IMG/VR virus record: IMGVR_UViG_3300020451_000185
Span: 1 to 25,768 of that record
Origin: a virus
Strand: one strand, 5' to 3'
DNA: 25,768 bases
Below, piece by piece: positions 16,862 through 25,039 of the stretch. The notes under the pieces are model-generated. The model was not told the DNA's origin. It did no database searches and saw only the letters and a list, made by a program, of their open reading frames with translations. A program made the position numbers and the translations under genes. Numbering within the stretch: the first letter of the stretch is position 1; each line of letters starts with the position of its first letter.

Positions 16862-19252
16862 TTATTTAATTGGTGTCATTTGTAACAGTGCCTTAGCCGC
16901 TGCTGGTGACAAATTATTGAAATGTAAAAATGGTGTATCTTTTAGCTCAGGTACAGCTTCAAGTAGTTGTGCATTGTCTTCGTCTGAGATAGTTGTCTGT
17001 TGCTTGTAGCTAACATCTACACCACCTATAACCTGTTGACGTTGTATATTTGATCTAAGTTTACGTATAATAGAATCCGCATTGATTGCACTTGTGTCTG
17101 GTACTGTGTTAGTCATCCATTCCTGATTCTCAGGTTTAGATATAACCTCTAAAGTTTTAGTTGGATTAGATTTATTAAGTAACTTATTCTGATCGCCTAT
17201 GTTATCTTTTAATTCTGTACGTTCTGGTAAGGGACGTAGCACTCCATCTTTTTGTGGTTTATCTTTACTTACTTTATTAACTCTAGTTTCAAAGATTTCT
17301 TCTGGTGTAAGATATGCACCATCAGCATTTTTTATAAAGTTAAAACGTAAATAGTATGATGGATACCTTGAACGACCTTTAGTTCGTATATATTCACGAG
17401 CTATATCTAAATGAGGTTTTTCGCCAGCCCACTCTTCTGTACTATATATTAAAGTAGGATCTTTAGCAATAGCGTTGGTTGTTGCTTGTAAATCTAAAGT
17501 AGCTTGTGTATTAATGTATAACTGAGTCTCTTGGTCAAAGTCTCCTTTTTCCATTTTATCTAAAGTTTCACGCTTTGCTGTACTAAATGCTGTAGCTCTA
17601 GCCTGTCCTCCGACAACAAGTTCTTTAAATCTTGAAGTGTAAAATTCTTTAGCGTTATCTCTGGTAACAAGATACTGGTCAGTTTTAGCTTGATTTAAGT
17701 CTTTTAAATCTTTAGCTTCCTTGGTAATAGCAATGATACGTTCGTCAACAGCGTTAGCTTCATCAGCTGTAAATGCACCTAGTTCTGGAGTATTGACATA
17801 CTGCATCTGAGTATCACGTGTATCAGGATCTTGTATTTTCATTATCATTGATTCAGTTACTGGTAAGTTCTTACTTCTTCTAATAGTAATTTCAGTAACA
17901 ATCGCTTCATCATCAAGTTCTCTGCTTGTCTGCATATCTTTTATAAAGTTGGGTAACTCTTCATTTTTTGTTATGCTAAACTTTTGTTTAAATCCAAGAA
18001 TATATCTTTGATCTTCTTCAAAAGTTCTATCTTCTGACATATGTTCTTTATGTTCATTATCTTCCCAGTCAAGCATCTTAAATTTCTTATCATCTAACTC
18101 GTCAGTTAAGTCGGCATCAGATGCTAAAACTAATCCCTGTAATCTTTGATACCCTAACTTAGCTCCTTTTGGTGCGTTTTTAGAATTTAATGTACCCTCT
18201 GAACCATCAGCAAACTTAAACTTGACATTTGTCATTAAATCACGTAGCTGTTCAACATCTATACCACCCTGTGGATCAGCAAATACAGTTTCAACTTTAT
18301 CAAAATATTCTTTAAAAGCTGTTTCACTAGCTAAACCGGGACTCATACCTCTAGCTTCTAGTATAGCTTTTTTAGATGTAATCCATCCATTTTCTCCCGT
18401 CATTTCTTCACCGATAGTTTCCATGTTTTTAAACATAGTACCAACTTCGATAAGGTCTTGGCTTTCTGCTTCTTTTTTTATTAGATCGTCTTGAGTTGTA
18501 GTCCACTCTTTAATTAACTTCTTTCTTTCTATAATTAAACCTTCAGAAAGATGTCTACGAACTGCACCTAGACTTAATGGTCTCAAACCAGCTGATCTTC
18601 TTCCTCGTTGTATCTGCTGAAAATAGGCTATAGAATACTGATTAACCATATTATAGGCTTCATCAAATGTTTCAGCATCTTGTAAAGTTTTTTCCAGTCC
18701 CGGAAAGTTAGCATCTTTAGAGCTTAGACTAAAAATTTGTGGAAGCTCAAGATTAGCTCTTGATAAATTAGCTCTGTCTGCTTGATCTTCTCTATAAGTA
18801 AAAGAGCCAGCTGTAAGTATACGTGCTACATCTTTTGCTTCTTCTCTATCTTTTTGTGATTTAGATACATCGTTTGCATCTCTTTCAGCATCTGCTGCAA
18901 GTTCTAAACCTTTTTGATGTGCCTTTTTAAGATCGCCTTCATTTTTTAGTTGTTCCTCTAAAAGCTCTTTAGATGTAAGCCATAAGTCATCTGTGTTTTG
19001 AAACTTATCCCTTATTTCATTAGCATCATTAATCTCTTCTTTGTAGTTACCTACACCTTTTACTAAACCTTCAAGACTTGCTAAATTGTCATCTCTGTTT
19101 TTAATACGGAGCTTCTCAAGCTCTACCATTTGATCGTAGAAAGCTTGAGTGTCCTTGATGCCAGCGTCAATTTCTTTATTGACTGCACCGCTTAGGTCAG
19201 GATCAGTCGCTAAATAGTTAGTTGACTGACGACCTTGATAGGATGATGTCAT
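16862..19252 (-). CDS. Internal core protein (T7 gp15-like)
   Basis: A 796-residue, highly charged, almost wholly helical protein; T7 gp15 has 747 residues. It lies between the gp14-like and gp16-like genes, as in T7, where gp14, gp15 and gp16 are ejected to build a trans-envelope conduit. The N-terminus reads MTSSYQGRQSTNYLATDPDL. Long heptad-like stretches follow (LEKLRIKNRDDNLASLEGLV, LEEQLKNEGDLKKAHQKGLE). The segment YSIAYFQQIQRGRRSAGLRP is compact and aromatic. There is no signal peptide or membrane segment. It begins 2 bases after the gp14-like stop. No catalytic motif is visible. Confidence 0.82.
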   Translation of the reverse strand: MTSSYQGRQSTNYLATDPDLSGAVNKEIDAGIKDTQAFYDQMVELEKLRIKNRDDNLASLEGLVKGVGNYKEEINDANEIRDKFQNTDDLWLTSKELLEEQLKNEGDLKKAHQKGLELAADAERDANDVSKSQKDREEAKDVARILTAGSFTYREDQADRANLSRANLELPQIFSLSSKDANFPGLEKTLQDAETFDEAYNMVNQYSIAYFQQIQRGRRSAGLRPLSLGAVRRHLSEGLIIERKKLIKEWTTTQDDLIKKEAESQDLIEVGTMFKNMETIGEEMTGENGWITSKKAILEARGMSPGLASETAFKEYFDKVETVFADPQGGIDVEQLRDLMTNVKFKFADGSEGTLNSKNAPKGAKLGYQRLQGLVLASDADLTDELDDKKFKMLDWEDNEHKEHMSEDRTFEEDQRYILGFKQKFSITKNEELPNFIKDMQTSRELDDEAIVTEITIRRSKNLPVTESMIMKIQDPDTRDTQMQYVNTPELGAFTADEANAVDERIIAITKEAKDLKDLNQAKTDQYLVTRDNAKEFYTSRFKELVVGGQARATAFSTAKRETLDKMEKGDFDQETQLYINTQATLDLQATTNAIAKDPTLIYSTEEWAGEKPHLDIAREYIRTKGRSRYPSYYLRFNFIKNADGAYLTPEEIFETRVNKVSKDKPQKDGVLRPLPERTELKDNIGDQNKLLNKSNPTKTLEVISKPENQEWMTNTVPDTSAINADSIIRKLRSNIQRQQVIGGVDVSYKQQTTISDEDNAQLLEAVPELKDTPFLHFNNLSPAAAKALLQMTPIK

Positions 19253-19254
19253 AG

Positions 19255-19809
19255 TTACCAGTTTTTCTTAATGTTTGTTATACCAGATCCTATACCAACA
19301 ACTGTACTTGCAAGACTTAATGCACCACCAAGATAATTAGTTGGAGGCATCATTACAGGTGAACCGTATGCAGCTGGTATTCCTAATGCTTCACGTCCTC
19401 TAGCATTTGCAGCTAAGTATTTACGTTGAGCCTGTGTCTGCATATAAGCCATATCTCTACCGAAGGTTTGTTCTACCCTGCTTTCAAGTTGACTTTGCTG
19501 TCGTAGTAAATCTAGATATGCACCTTGTCCATACCTTTTAGATCGACCACCTTCGTTTACTTTTTTCTTTTTATAATATTTAGCTACAAGATTTTCTTTA
19601 GCTTTGCGACTTCTTCCTAGTAGCTTATTAGCTCTTGTATAGGCGTCACTTACATCACGGCTATATCCAAGAACATTTCTGTTTAAGGTTCTTGCAAGAG
19701 TTGTTTCTTTGTTAAAGAACTGTAAGGCTTTCTGTTTAAATACTGAATCCTTTTCAGCAGCTCTTTGTCTGGCAGCGGCTCTAGCCCCTGCGTTAGCGTC
19801 TATGCACAC
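19255..19809 (-). CDS. Internal virion protein (T7 gp14-like)
   Basis: A 184-residue protein in the gp14 position. It starts with a GTG codon (19809-19807) inside the end of the gp13-like gene, giving MCIDANAGARAAARQRAAEK; a Cys at position 2 followed by an Ala/Gln-rich helix is also how T7 gp14 begins (MCW...). The middle is long, basic and helical (GRSRKAKENLVAKYYKKKKV, LRQQSQLESRVEQTFGRDMA). Near the C-terminus NYLGGALSLASTVVGIGSGI is a weakly hydrophobic Gly/Ala segment that fits its T7 role as the outer-membrane part of the ejection conduit. Length is close to T7 gp14 (196). The 17-base overlap with the upstream gene suggests coupled translation. Confidence 0.8.
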   Translation of the reverse strand: MCIDANAGARAAARQRAAEKDSVFKQKALQFFNKETTLARTLNRNVLGYSRDVSDAYTRANKLLGRSRKAKENLVAKYYKKKKVNEGGRSKRYGQGAYLDLLRQQSQLESRVEQTFGRDMAYMQTQAQRKYLAANARGREALGIPAAYGSPVMMPPTNYLGGALSLASTVVGIGSGITNIKKNW

Positions 19810-20233
19810 GGCAAAATTCTATAAATGGTAAATTGTTTGGTCCATGATTTACAGTACGTAAAAACTTGAACCCTAGAAATTTTAATAATTTTAAATGTAC
19901 TGTATTTCTACAGTCGACTATGTTCCACAACAGAGGCTCTTCACGGCTATCGACATACCGTTTGGCTTCTCTTGCAAATGTGATTGGATAGCGTTCGATC
20001 TCTGGTGTACATAACATCCAGATCTCTCCCCCATCTCCTACTCCGGCTAGTCCGGCAGTCTTGCCGTCTGGCACTGTGAAATACACAGCAGAGCCCTCTC
20101 GAGCGACGAATGGTAGGAAGGTCATAGGATTTAGCCCGTGACCTTCTGTGACCTCTCTGAAGTCGTCTGAGCGTAGGTTGGAGGCCACCTGTAAGGCAGC
20201 CTCAGTTGTTATTGGGTGTATGTAATTAGACAC
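19793..20233 (-). CDS. T7 gp13-like protein with acetyltransferase-type (GNAT) fold
   Basis: A 146-residue protein in the T7 gp13 position. The pattern is that of gp13/DUF2833: an N-terminal 'YIHPITTEAALQVASNLRS' helix region, a central strand pair (AREGSAVYFTVPDGKTAGLA), and a C-terminal 'LWNIVDCRNTVHLKLLKFLG' then FKFLRTV segment, matching 'LWNYVWVGNTSHIRFLKTIGAVF' in T7. The last part is a typical GNAT 'N..h...l..lGF' ending. T7 gp13 is needed for virion assembly; enzymatic acetyl transfer is not established. I place the start at the GTG 20233-20231, whose frame overlaps the gp12 stop by 8 bases. An ATG at 20278 would add 15 residues that only shadow the gp12 C-terminus and would exceed the usual family length (T7: 138). 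Confidence 0.78.
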   Translation of the reverse strand: MSNYIHPITTEAALQVASNLRSDDFREVTEGHGLNPMTFLPFVAREGSAVYFTVPDGKTAGLAGVGDGGEIWMLCTPEIERYPITFAREAKRYVDSREEPLLWNIVDCRNTVHLKLLKFLGFKFLRTVNHGPNNLPFIEFCRVHRR

Positions 20234-23000
20234 GTTGATAGAATTTGGGTGAGTAATCTCCTTCCCAAGACATAGCATGTAGCGTAGCTGGGGACGGGTG
20301 TGTGGATTTAAGTGTAATATCTACGTTAGTATTCCGTTCATATACTGGAACGGTTTTTATAAATTCAGCTAAGTATGGTACATCAGCTGCTTCAGTCTGA
20401 TCTACGATTGTAGATTCATGTTGATCTGTGTAGCTTAGTTTACCTACACGGTTAAGAGTTGTATTATATGACCCTACTTTACCAAAGTGTAACTTAACTC
20501 TATGAAGAACTAAGGATGAGTTAACATCAGCTGTTGGCTTATTATTCTCTACCTTAGTAGGGTAAAAAGTTGGAAATTTAATTTCGTAGTCATATATGTA
20601 ACCTATTGTAAAGGCACCCTGACCAGAGGGTAATGATGAGTTAGACCAGTCACCTGTAAGTGTCAAAGTTGTACTTGATACTGTAGGTAAAGCAAATCTA
20701 CCTTCTTTATCTATAACAGCTAAAGTATAATTTGGAGTTGTAATATTGCTTAACCAACTTACACCACTAAAGGTTGTAACATTTGTAGAGTTATTATACA
20801 CTCCACCATTTAAGGTAGTATGATTATCTAAATGTAATAAAAACTCAGTATCATTTGAGACTACAGTGGGATCTGTGTCACCCTGTACAAGTTGTATCTT
20901 TTGTAAGTAGTAATCAGTATCTAAAAAGAAATACTGGTCATCAATAATAAAATGATATAGTAAGGGGTTGTTAAACTTCCACTGAAACCAAGATGCTTGT
21001 TGCCTATTCTCTGCAACTTGAAAGTATTTATAACCAATAACTGTATCTGAATTAGTTTTACCTAATAAAACCAAAGAGTTATCTCTAGAGTTTGTAAGTA
21101 AATCAATATCTTTAGGAATTAAAGTAGGTATAACCTTGCTTACTTCTACTATGTTTGGCTCTCCTTCTCGTCTTACGTTAGCCATTTCGTTGAATCGACT
21201 AAACTTACCTGAGTTATCTACATAAGCTAAGGTAGTACCAAGAGATATAGGAGATATAGTTTTATTATAATTAAAAGTTGATATACTACGTAACTTAGCT
21301 GTATCTGGATTTAAAACTGTATCATCAGATGCAAGTAAGAATTGCTGGTTTGTGCTAAATACTACTAAACCTGTGTTAGTTTCTATACCATCAAATAACT
21401 CTGATGGGAACATAGATGCAGCTGATATGTCTATAGGGTCAGCTGCTGATACTGTCAAAGCTGTTTCTATAAAAAAGTCAGGAGTTCCTAACGTACCCGG
21501 TCTGGATGTTATGACATTTTCACCTGACAGAAATGCTAATCTATTACGAAAAAATAATACCTTGTTAATACGTTTACCTACAAAACTAGGTAACGGATTA
21601 GTAAGTTCATCTCCTACTCTTCTATCCTGATAGGTAAAAGGTCTGACTGTAAATGTTGTAGCAGCAGTACGCTGTATAACAATAGGCATGTTCGTTAGAG
21701 TTTTAGGTATGCTTGGTTTTGCACACTCTGACCATGAACCAGATCCATCTTTATTATTTTGTCCGTCGAATCTAAGATAGTAGTCATCCTCTTCTGCTCG
21801 TAAGGCGTTAGATACTTTAACTATATAACCATTTTTACATTGGTTAGGTAAGTTTTGTACGTCATTTACCGAACTTTGCATGACTCGCATTAAATCATCT
21901 TCAACAACTTGTACGTTAAAGGAGTTACTACTATAAATGTATATACCAGTTCCAATAACCTTAGCTGAAACACCACCCGGTAATTCAGCAACAATTCCAC
22001 CAAGTATAGTATCAGCAGTTACAGCTGTATCAGCATCAAAGGGTGTAGGTTCTGGACGTACGAGACCGTCTCCAACTGCACTACCAAGTGTAGCGTTAAC
22101 TTGAGTAGATTCATGATCTTCTACACGTATGGTATAGTTAAAACCTTCCATTGTTACAGTAGTTGTGTCACCGGTAGTCCAACCTTCTCCACCGTGTAGT
22201 AGTACAACCTCTCTGTTGTAGCTACATCTGTAGTTATTACCACCGGGGCCATTCTGACTAGCACTGTAGTTAGGGCTCACACCTTGCTGACCTAAAGTAT
22301 TGATTCTAAATATTAAGTTTGTTTTACTACCAGAGTCTATGCTAAATACCTGAGTACCTATACCGGGGCAGTGCCCTGTGCCATCAGACTCATCAAGTGT
22401 ATCACTCTGTATTTTAAGACGTGTAGCACGATTAACAGTTGTAACATCAGCAGTACTGAATACATTAAGACCGTACTGTCTACCATTTTCTGTACGTAAA
22501 AGTTCTACAAATGCGTAATAAGCATCTGGTGTAGAATCTGTAGATCCCGTTGTCCCAACGAGAGTATTAGCATTAGTAGTATCCCGATTGTTAACAAAAG
22601 TTGTGTCATTGATTGTTAAAGTTTGTATATTTTCTGGTGATGCTGTAGCTAGATAATTCTGTATTGCAGTCTGGTGATCTGTTCCGTCTACTGTGTAGCT
22701 TGTAGTCATTAACTGACCATTATTACAACTCCATACCTTGACTTGACCATCAGCTGCTATCTGCCCTATATAAGATCCTTCTGTTTCATCACGAAAGTAG
22801 TGAAACCATGATCCACTAGACTGTACTTGGCTTAGTGGGCTGGTTCCAACTCTTTTTGCACCCGGTCTTTTAAATAAACCATTAGTTATATCTGGTATAG
22901 CATTAGTTATATTTTTAAGTTGACCGGGAAATTTTAAGTTGTCGGGCTGCTCTGATATACCTCCGACAAAGTTAGGTATAGTTTGTGTAATGCCTGCCAT
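20226..23000 (-). CDS. Tail tubular protein B, nozzle (T7 gp12-like)
   Basis: A 924-residue protein forming the lower tail tube/nozzle of T7-like virions. The N-terminus MAGITQTIPNFVGGISEQPD is nearly diagnostic (T7: MALISQSIKNLKGGISQQPD) and is followed by LKFPGQLKNITNAIPDITNG with LFKRPG (T7: '...EGLQKRPP'). The rest is beta-rich with features of the propeller part, such as NKVLFFRNRLAFLSGENVIT and ETNTGLVVFSTNQQFLLASD, and ends MSWEGDYSPKFYQRV. It is about 130 residues longer than T7 gp12 (794). Its ATG overlaps the stop of the gp11-like gene by one base. Confidence is high from sequence and from neighbours. Confidence 0.93.
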   Translation of the reverse strand: MAGITQTIPNFVGGISEQPDNLKFPGQLKNITNAIPDITNGLFKRPGAKRVGTSPLSQVQSSGSWFHYFRDETEGSYIGQIAADGQVKVWSCNNGQLMTTSYTVDGTDHQTAIQNYLATASPENIQTLTINDTTFVNNRDTTNANTLVGTTGSTDSTPDAYYAFVELLRTENGRQYGLNVFSTADVTTVNRATRLKIQSDTLDESDGTGHCPGIGTQVFSIDSGSKTNLIFRINTLGQQGVSPNYSASQNGPGGNNYRCSYNREVVLLHGGEGWTTGDTTTVTMEGFNYTIRVEDHESTQVNATLGSAVGDGLVRPEPTPFDADTAVTADTILGGIVAELPGGVSAKVIGTGIYIYSSNSFNVQVVEDDLMRVMQSSVNDVQNLPNQCKNGYIVKVSNALRAEEDDYYLRFDGQNNKDGSGSWSECAKPSIPKTLTNMPIVIQRTAATTFTVRPFTYQDRRVGDELTNPLPSFVGKRINKVLFFRNRLAFLSGENVITSRPGTLGTPDFFIETALTVSAADPIDISAASMFPSELFDGIETNTGLVVFSTNQQFLLASDDTVLNPDTAKLRSISTFNYNKTISPISLGTTLAYVDNSGKFSRFNEMANVRREGEPNIVEVSKVIPTLIPKDIDLLTNSRDNSLVLLGKTNSDTVIGYKYFQVAENRQQASWFQWKFNNPLLYHFIIDDQYFFLDTDYYLQKIQLVQGDTDPTVVSNDTEFLLHLDNHTTLNGGVYNNSTNVTTFSGVSWLSNITTPNYTLAVIDKEGRFALPTVSSTTLTLTGDWSNSSLPSGQGAFTIGYIYDYEIKFPTFYPTKVENNKPTADVNSSLVLHRVKLHFGKVGSYNTTLNRVGKLSYTDQHESTIVDQTEAADVPYLAEFIKTVPVYERNTNVDITLKSTHPSPATLHAMSWEGDYSPKFYQRV

Positions 23001-23635
23001 TATCTTCTAAGACTTCTCCAAGGTTGATAGGTTTGGTAAGTTTGACCTTGTTCAAATCCAAGCATACTATGATCGCCTTGATTACATTCGTACTCCATAA
23101 GATTAGCTCTTGCAAGTTGTTCCTGAGAACCAAGAAGTTTAACAAGTTGTGCGTTAGCAACAAGCTGTGTAGCAGCCATACGTGAAGCTCTGTATGTAAT
23201 GTAACGTGTAAATACAGTTGGTAAGTTTTCAAAGGTTACGAGATATACTACGTCTAAATCTAAGGCGGATGTAAATACATCTGTATGTTTTATTTTATCA
23301 TATAGAAATCCGTTTCGACGTACTAAATCCATAGTGCGACTAGACTGATTATCGTGTAAATCTAATGCAAGAACATTGTTAGGAATAGCAATCTTACCAT
23401 TACTATCTATCGCAAATTCTACATGTGTTTCTGTGTTAAAGTGCCAACCTTCAGACTGCGTGTCTACGTTAGCATCACGAAGAAGGTTGAATACAAAAGC
23501 TACTTCTGGGTTATCTTTTGCTTGTACACCGGGACTTACCTGTCCGAGGGTTGTTATTGGTGCTTGTCCGATAGCTCCCAGTATATTGTTTACTGCGGAT
23601 AGTTCGGTATCGAGATCAATAGTTGTGGTAGCCAT
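23000..23635 (-). CDS. Tail tubular protein A, gatekeeper (T7 gp11-like)
   Basis: A 211-residue protein; T7 gp11 has 196. It forms the ring between portal and nozzle. The N-terminus shows the expected 'ELSAVNNILGAIGQAPITTL' (family: 'ELsAVN.iLa.iGe.PV.sL'), followed by NLLRDANVDTQSEGWHFNTE ('...vq..GW.FNte'). Then comes RRNGFLYDKIKHTDVFTSAL, and then FENLPTVFTRYITYRASRMA, the usual 'f..LP...r.Yi..rAa' element. It begins directly after a transcription terminator: the T-run of the terminator touches its ATG, so there is no room for a Shine-Dalgarno. As in T7, expression past the capsid gene should depend on read-through. Confidence 0.93.
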   Translation of the reverse strand: MATTTIDLDTELSAVNNILGAIGQAPITTLGQVSPGVQAKDNPEVAFVFNLLRDANVDTQSEGWHFNTETHVEFAIDSNGKIAIPNNVLALDLHDNQSSRTMDLVRRNGFLYDKIKHTDVFTSALDLDVVYLVTFENLPTVFTRYITYRASRMAATQLVANAQLVKLLGSQEQLARANLMEYECNQGDHSMLGFEQGQTYQTYQPWRSLRR

Positions 23636-23661
23636 AAAAAAAAGGGGAGCCGAAGCCCCCG
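23636..23661 (-). terminator. Intrinsic terminator after the capsid gene (T7 T-phi equivalent)
   Basis: On the minus strand a GC hairpin, GGGGGC-TTCG-GCTCCCC (six pairs including one G-U, UUCG tetraloop), is followed at once by eight T. It lies 12 bases past the capsid stop and ends at the gp11 ATG. T7 has its T-phi terminator in the same place between genes 10 and 11, where partial read-through sets the excess of capsid over tail proteins. Confidence 0.9.
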
Positions 23662-23673
23662 TATAAAAATAAA

Positions 23674-24819
23674 TTAAGTTAAAGCTGAAGGCTTAGTTGC
23701 TGTACCAGCGAATAATTCGATAGCAGCAGCAGGGTTAAGTGCGTCAGCTCCCATTGCTAGGCGACCTAGGATTACGTCACCTTGGTAAACCACGGATATG
23801 TCTCCGCTTGTTACCTGTACTTGAGGTCCGATTGCTTCAACAACACCAGCGGCTTCCTTCTGGAAGATTAATCCGCAGCTGTTTGCAAACTCAGTACTGT
23901 TACCGTATGTGTTAACAGTCTTAGTTGTTGATGTACCAGCTCTCTCGTCTTCCATTGCAACTTCTGTGAAGTCACCTTTGTTTCCGGGATCTGTTACTCC
24001 GGGGTTTGTTGCAGAACCTGTACCATACTTAGTACCAAAGTTACTGAAGAATGGAATGTTCATTGACTTGTAGATGGTGATACCAGCTATTTCAATGATG
24101 CCATTACCAGACTGTAATGCTGTACCTTGTACGTCTCTGTTGATAAGACCGTTAGAACCAACACTTTGTATTAATTCGTAGTACTGTCTTGGGTTCAACA
24201 CAGCTACTCTACCTTCAGTAGAAACTCCCTTCTCATCTAGTGCAGCAGCTGCATCGTAGAAAGCGTTTACAAGAGCTGTAGAGCTGTAAGCATCAGATGC
24301 GTTTGTAGTTGTACCTACACGGATCTGTGTTCCACCGGGCTCTTGGAAGTTAGTCTTAGTGATAGGACTAGCTTGTCTAGCTGCCTTGGTGATTGATCTG
24401 AAGATCTTTCTGTCATACTTCTCTGCTAATGCGTAGCCGATTTTCTTAGAGATCTCTCCTCTTAGATCGTAGTGTGCTAGTGTCTCATCTAGCTCATAAA
24501 CGAACGCAGAACTAATTAATAGGTCATCGCAAGTTATGGTTTTTTCAGCTACTGGAGGTGCTCCATCAGAGTTACCTAGTATGCTGTTGCCGGGTGTATG
24601 ATACTCGGCTGTTGTTCTACCTGTAAAGATGAACTGAAGACTCTTACCGTTTGTAAGTGTTCTCTTCATTACAAGGTCTCTAGCGATTGTGTTACGCTGG
24701 AAGCCTTTAAACATCTCTCCACTGAACAACTTTAAATATAATGCTCTGGCGTTTCCAGACGCATTATCCTGACCCGGACGTGTGAGTGCGGTAGTCAGTG
24801 TACTATTTTGTTGTGCCAT
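23674..24819 (-). CDS. Major capsid protein (T7 gp10-like)
   Basis: A 381-residue HK97-fold capsid protein of the T7 type (T7 gp10A: 345). Landmarks are an N-arm TRPGQDNASGNARALYLKLF (G-Q-x-x and 'aLfLKvFsGEV' type), followed by SGEMFKGFQRNTI; then the E-loop/strand KSLQFIFTGRTTAEYHTPGN; DDLLISSAFVYELDETLAHY ('I.vD..l.s...v.diDe.m.hyd'); and RVAVLNPRQYYELIQ in the P-domain. The C-terminus AAIELFAGTATKPSALT looks complete. I see no evident slippery site or gp10B-type extension before the terminator. The ATG (24819-24817) is preceded by an AT-rich leader without Shine-Dalgarno. The gene is flanked by a structured leader and a strong terminator, in keeping with very high expression. Confidence 0.93.
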   Translation of the reverse strand: MAQQNSTLTTALTRPGQDNASGNARALYLKLFSGEMFKGFQRNTIARDLVMKRTLTNGKSLQFIFTGRTTAEYHTPGNSILGNSDGAPPVAEKTITCDDLLISSAFVYELDETLAHYDLRGEISKKIGYALAEKYDRKIFRSITKAARQASPITKTNFQEPGGTQIRVGTTTNASDAYSSTALVNAFYDAAAALDEKGVSTEGRVAVLNPRQYYELIQSVGSNGLINRDVQGTALQSGNGIIEIAGITIYKSMNIPFFSNFGTKYGTGSATNPGVTDPGNKGDFTEVAMEDERAGTSTTKTVNTYGNSTEFANSCGLIFQKEAAGVVEAIGPQVQVTSGDISVVYQGDVILGRLAMGADALNPAAAIELFAGTATKPSALT

Positions 24820-24975
24820 TATTATGGATTATTGTGTTTATATTGCTTAGTACTAATTTTTTTCTCGAGATTTTGTAGGTCTATCCCTACCGTCTAGACG
24901 GCATAAGGTGTCCAGCGTACTGGGCTTGTGCCAAATGCAGGGGAGTCCGACTCTGAGGTGCTCCCCGTGCTGTTA
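24820..24975 (-). promoter_or_regulatory. Capsid gene leader with several inverted repeats
   Basis: This 156-base stretch has no gene I can confirm. It holds, from the promoter-distal (left) side: an AT-rich 5' untranslated part; the palindrome TCTCGAGA (24863-24870); GTAGG/CCTAC around a 6-base loop (24875-24890); a perfect 12-base palindrome CCGTCTAGACGG (24890-24901); CCAG-CGTA-CTGG (24912-24923); and GGGGAG...CTCCCC with a 15-base loop (24940-24966). A minus-strand ATTTGGCACAAG (24936-24925) matches 9 of the first 12 bases of the promoter I recall for the Syn5 cyanophage RNA polymerase (ATTGGGCACCCGTAA). The capsid promoter and an RNA stabilising structure are expected here; which element does what is inference. 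Confidence 0.45.
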
Positions 24976-25029
24976 TTACTTCACAAATTTTGTGTAAGCA
25001 ATGCCACGATATACGTAAGTTACTTGCAT
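24976..25029 (-). CDS. 17-residue peptide downstream of the riboswitch
   Basis: A micro-gene with ATG at 25029-25027 and TAA at 24978-24976. GGAG lies 6 bases ahead of the ATG, one of the best ribosome sites in the window. The product is MQVTYVYRGIAYTKFVK. The 'TY..YRG..Y' core resembles the small YRG-type proteins of cyanobacteria and their phages (DUF4278-like 'LTYRGVxY'). An in-frame ATG at 25041 would give 21 residues but would place the GGAG inside the gene. Peptides of 17 or more residues following the Downstream-peptide RNA are exactly the context that gave that riboswitch class its name. A second TAA follows the first after no gap. A +1 frame extends open to 24894 (see findings). Confidence 0.65.
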   Translation of the reverse strand: MQVTYVYRGIAYTKFVK

Positions 25030-25039
25030 TGTAATCTCC

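Noticed and set aside
22972-23232. Minus-strand 86-codon frame within gp11/gp12
   Set aside because: Out-of-frame shadow of the well-supported gp11 gene; Leu/His-rich composition.
24840-24970. tRNA or self-cleaving ribozyme in the capsid leader
   Set aside because: Hairpins are present but there is no cloverleaf, no T-loop GGTTCRA and no 3' acceptor pairing; I see no hammerhead core.
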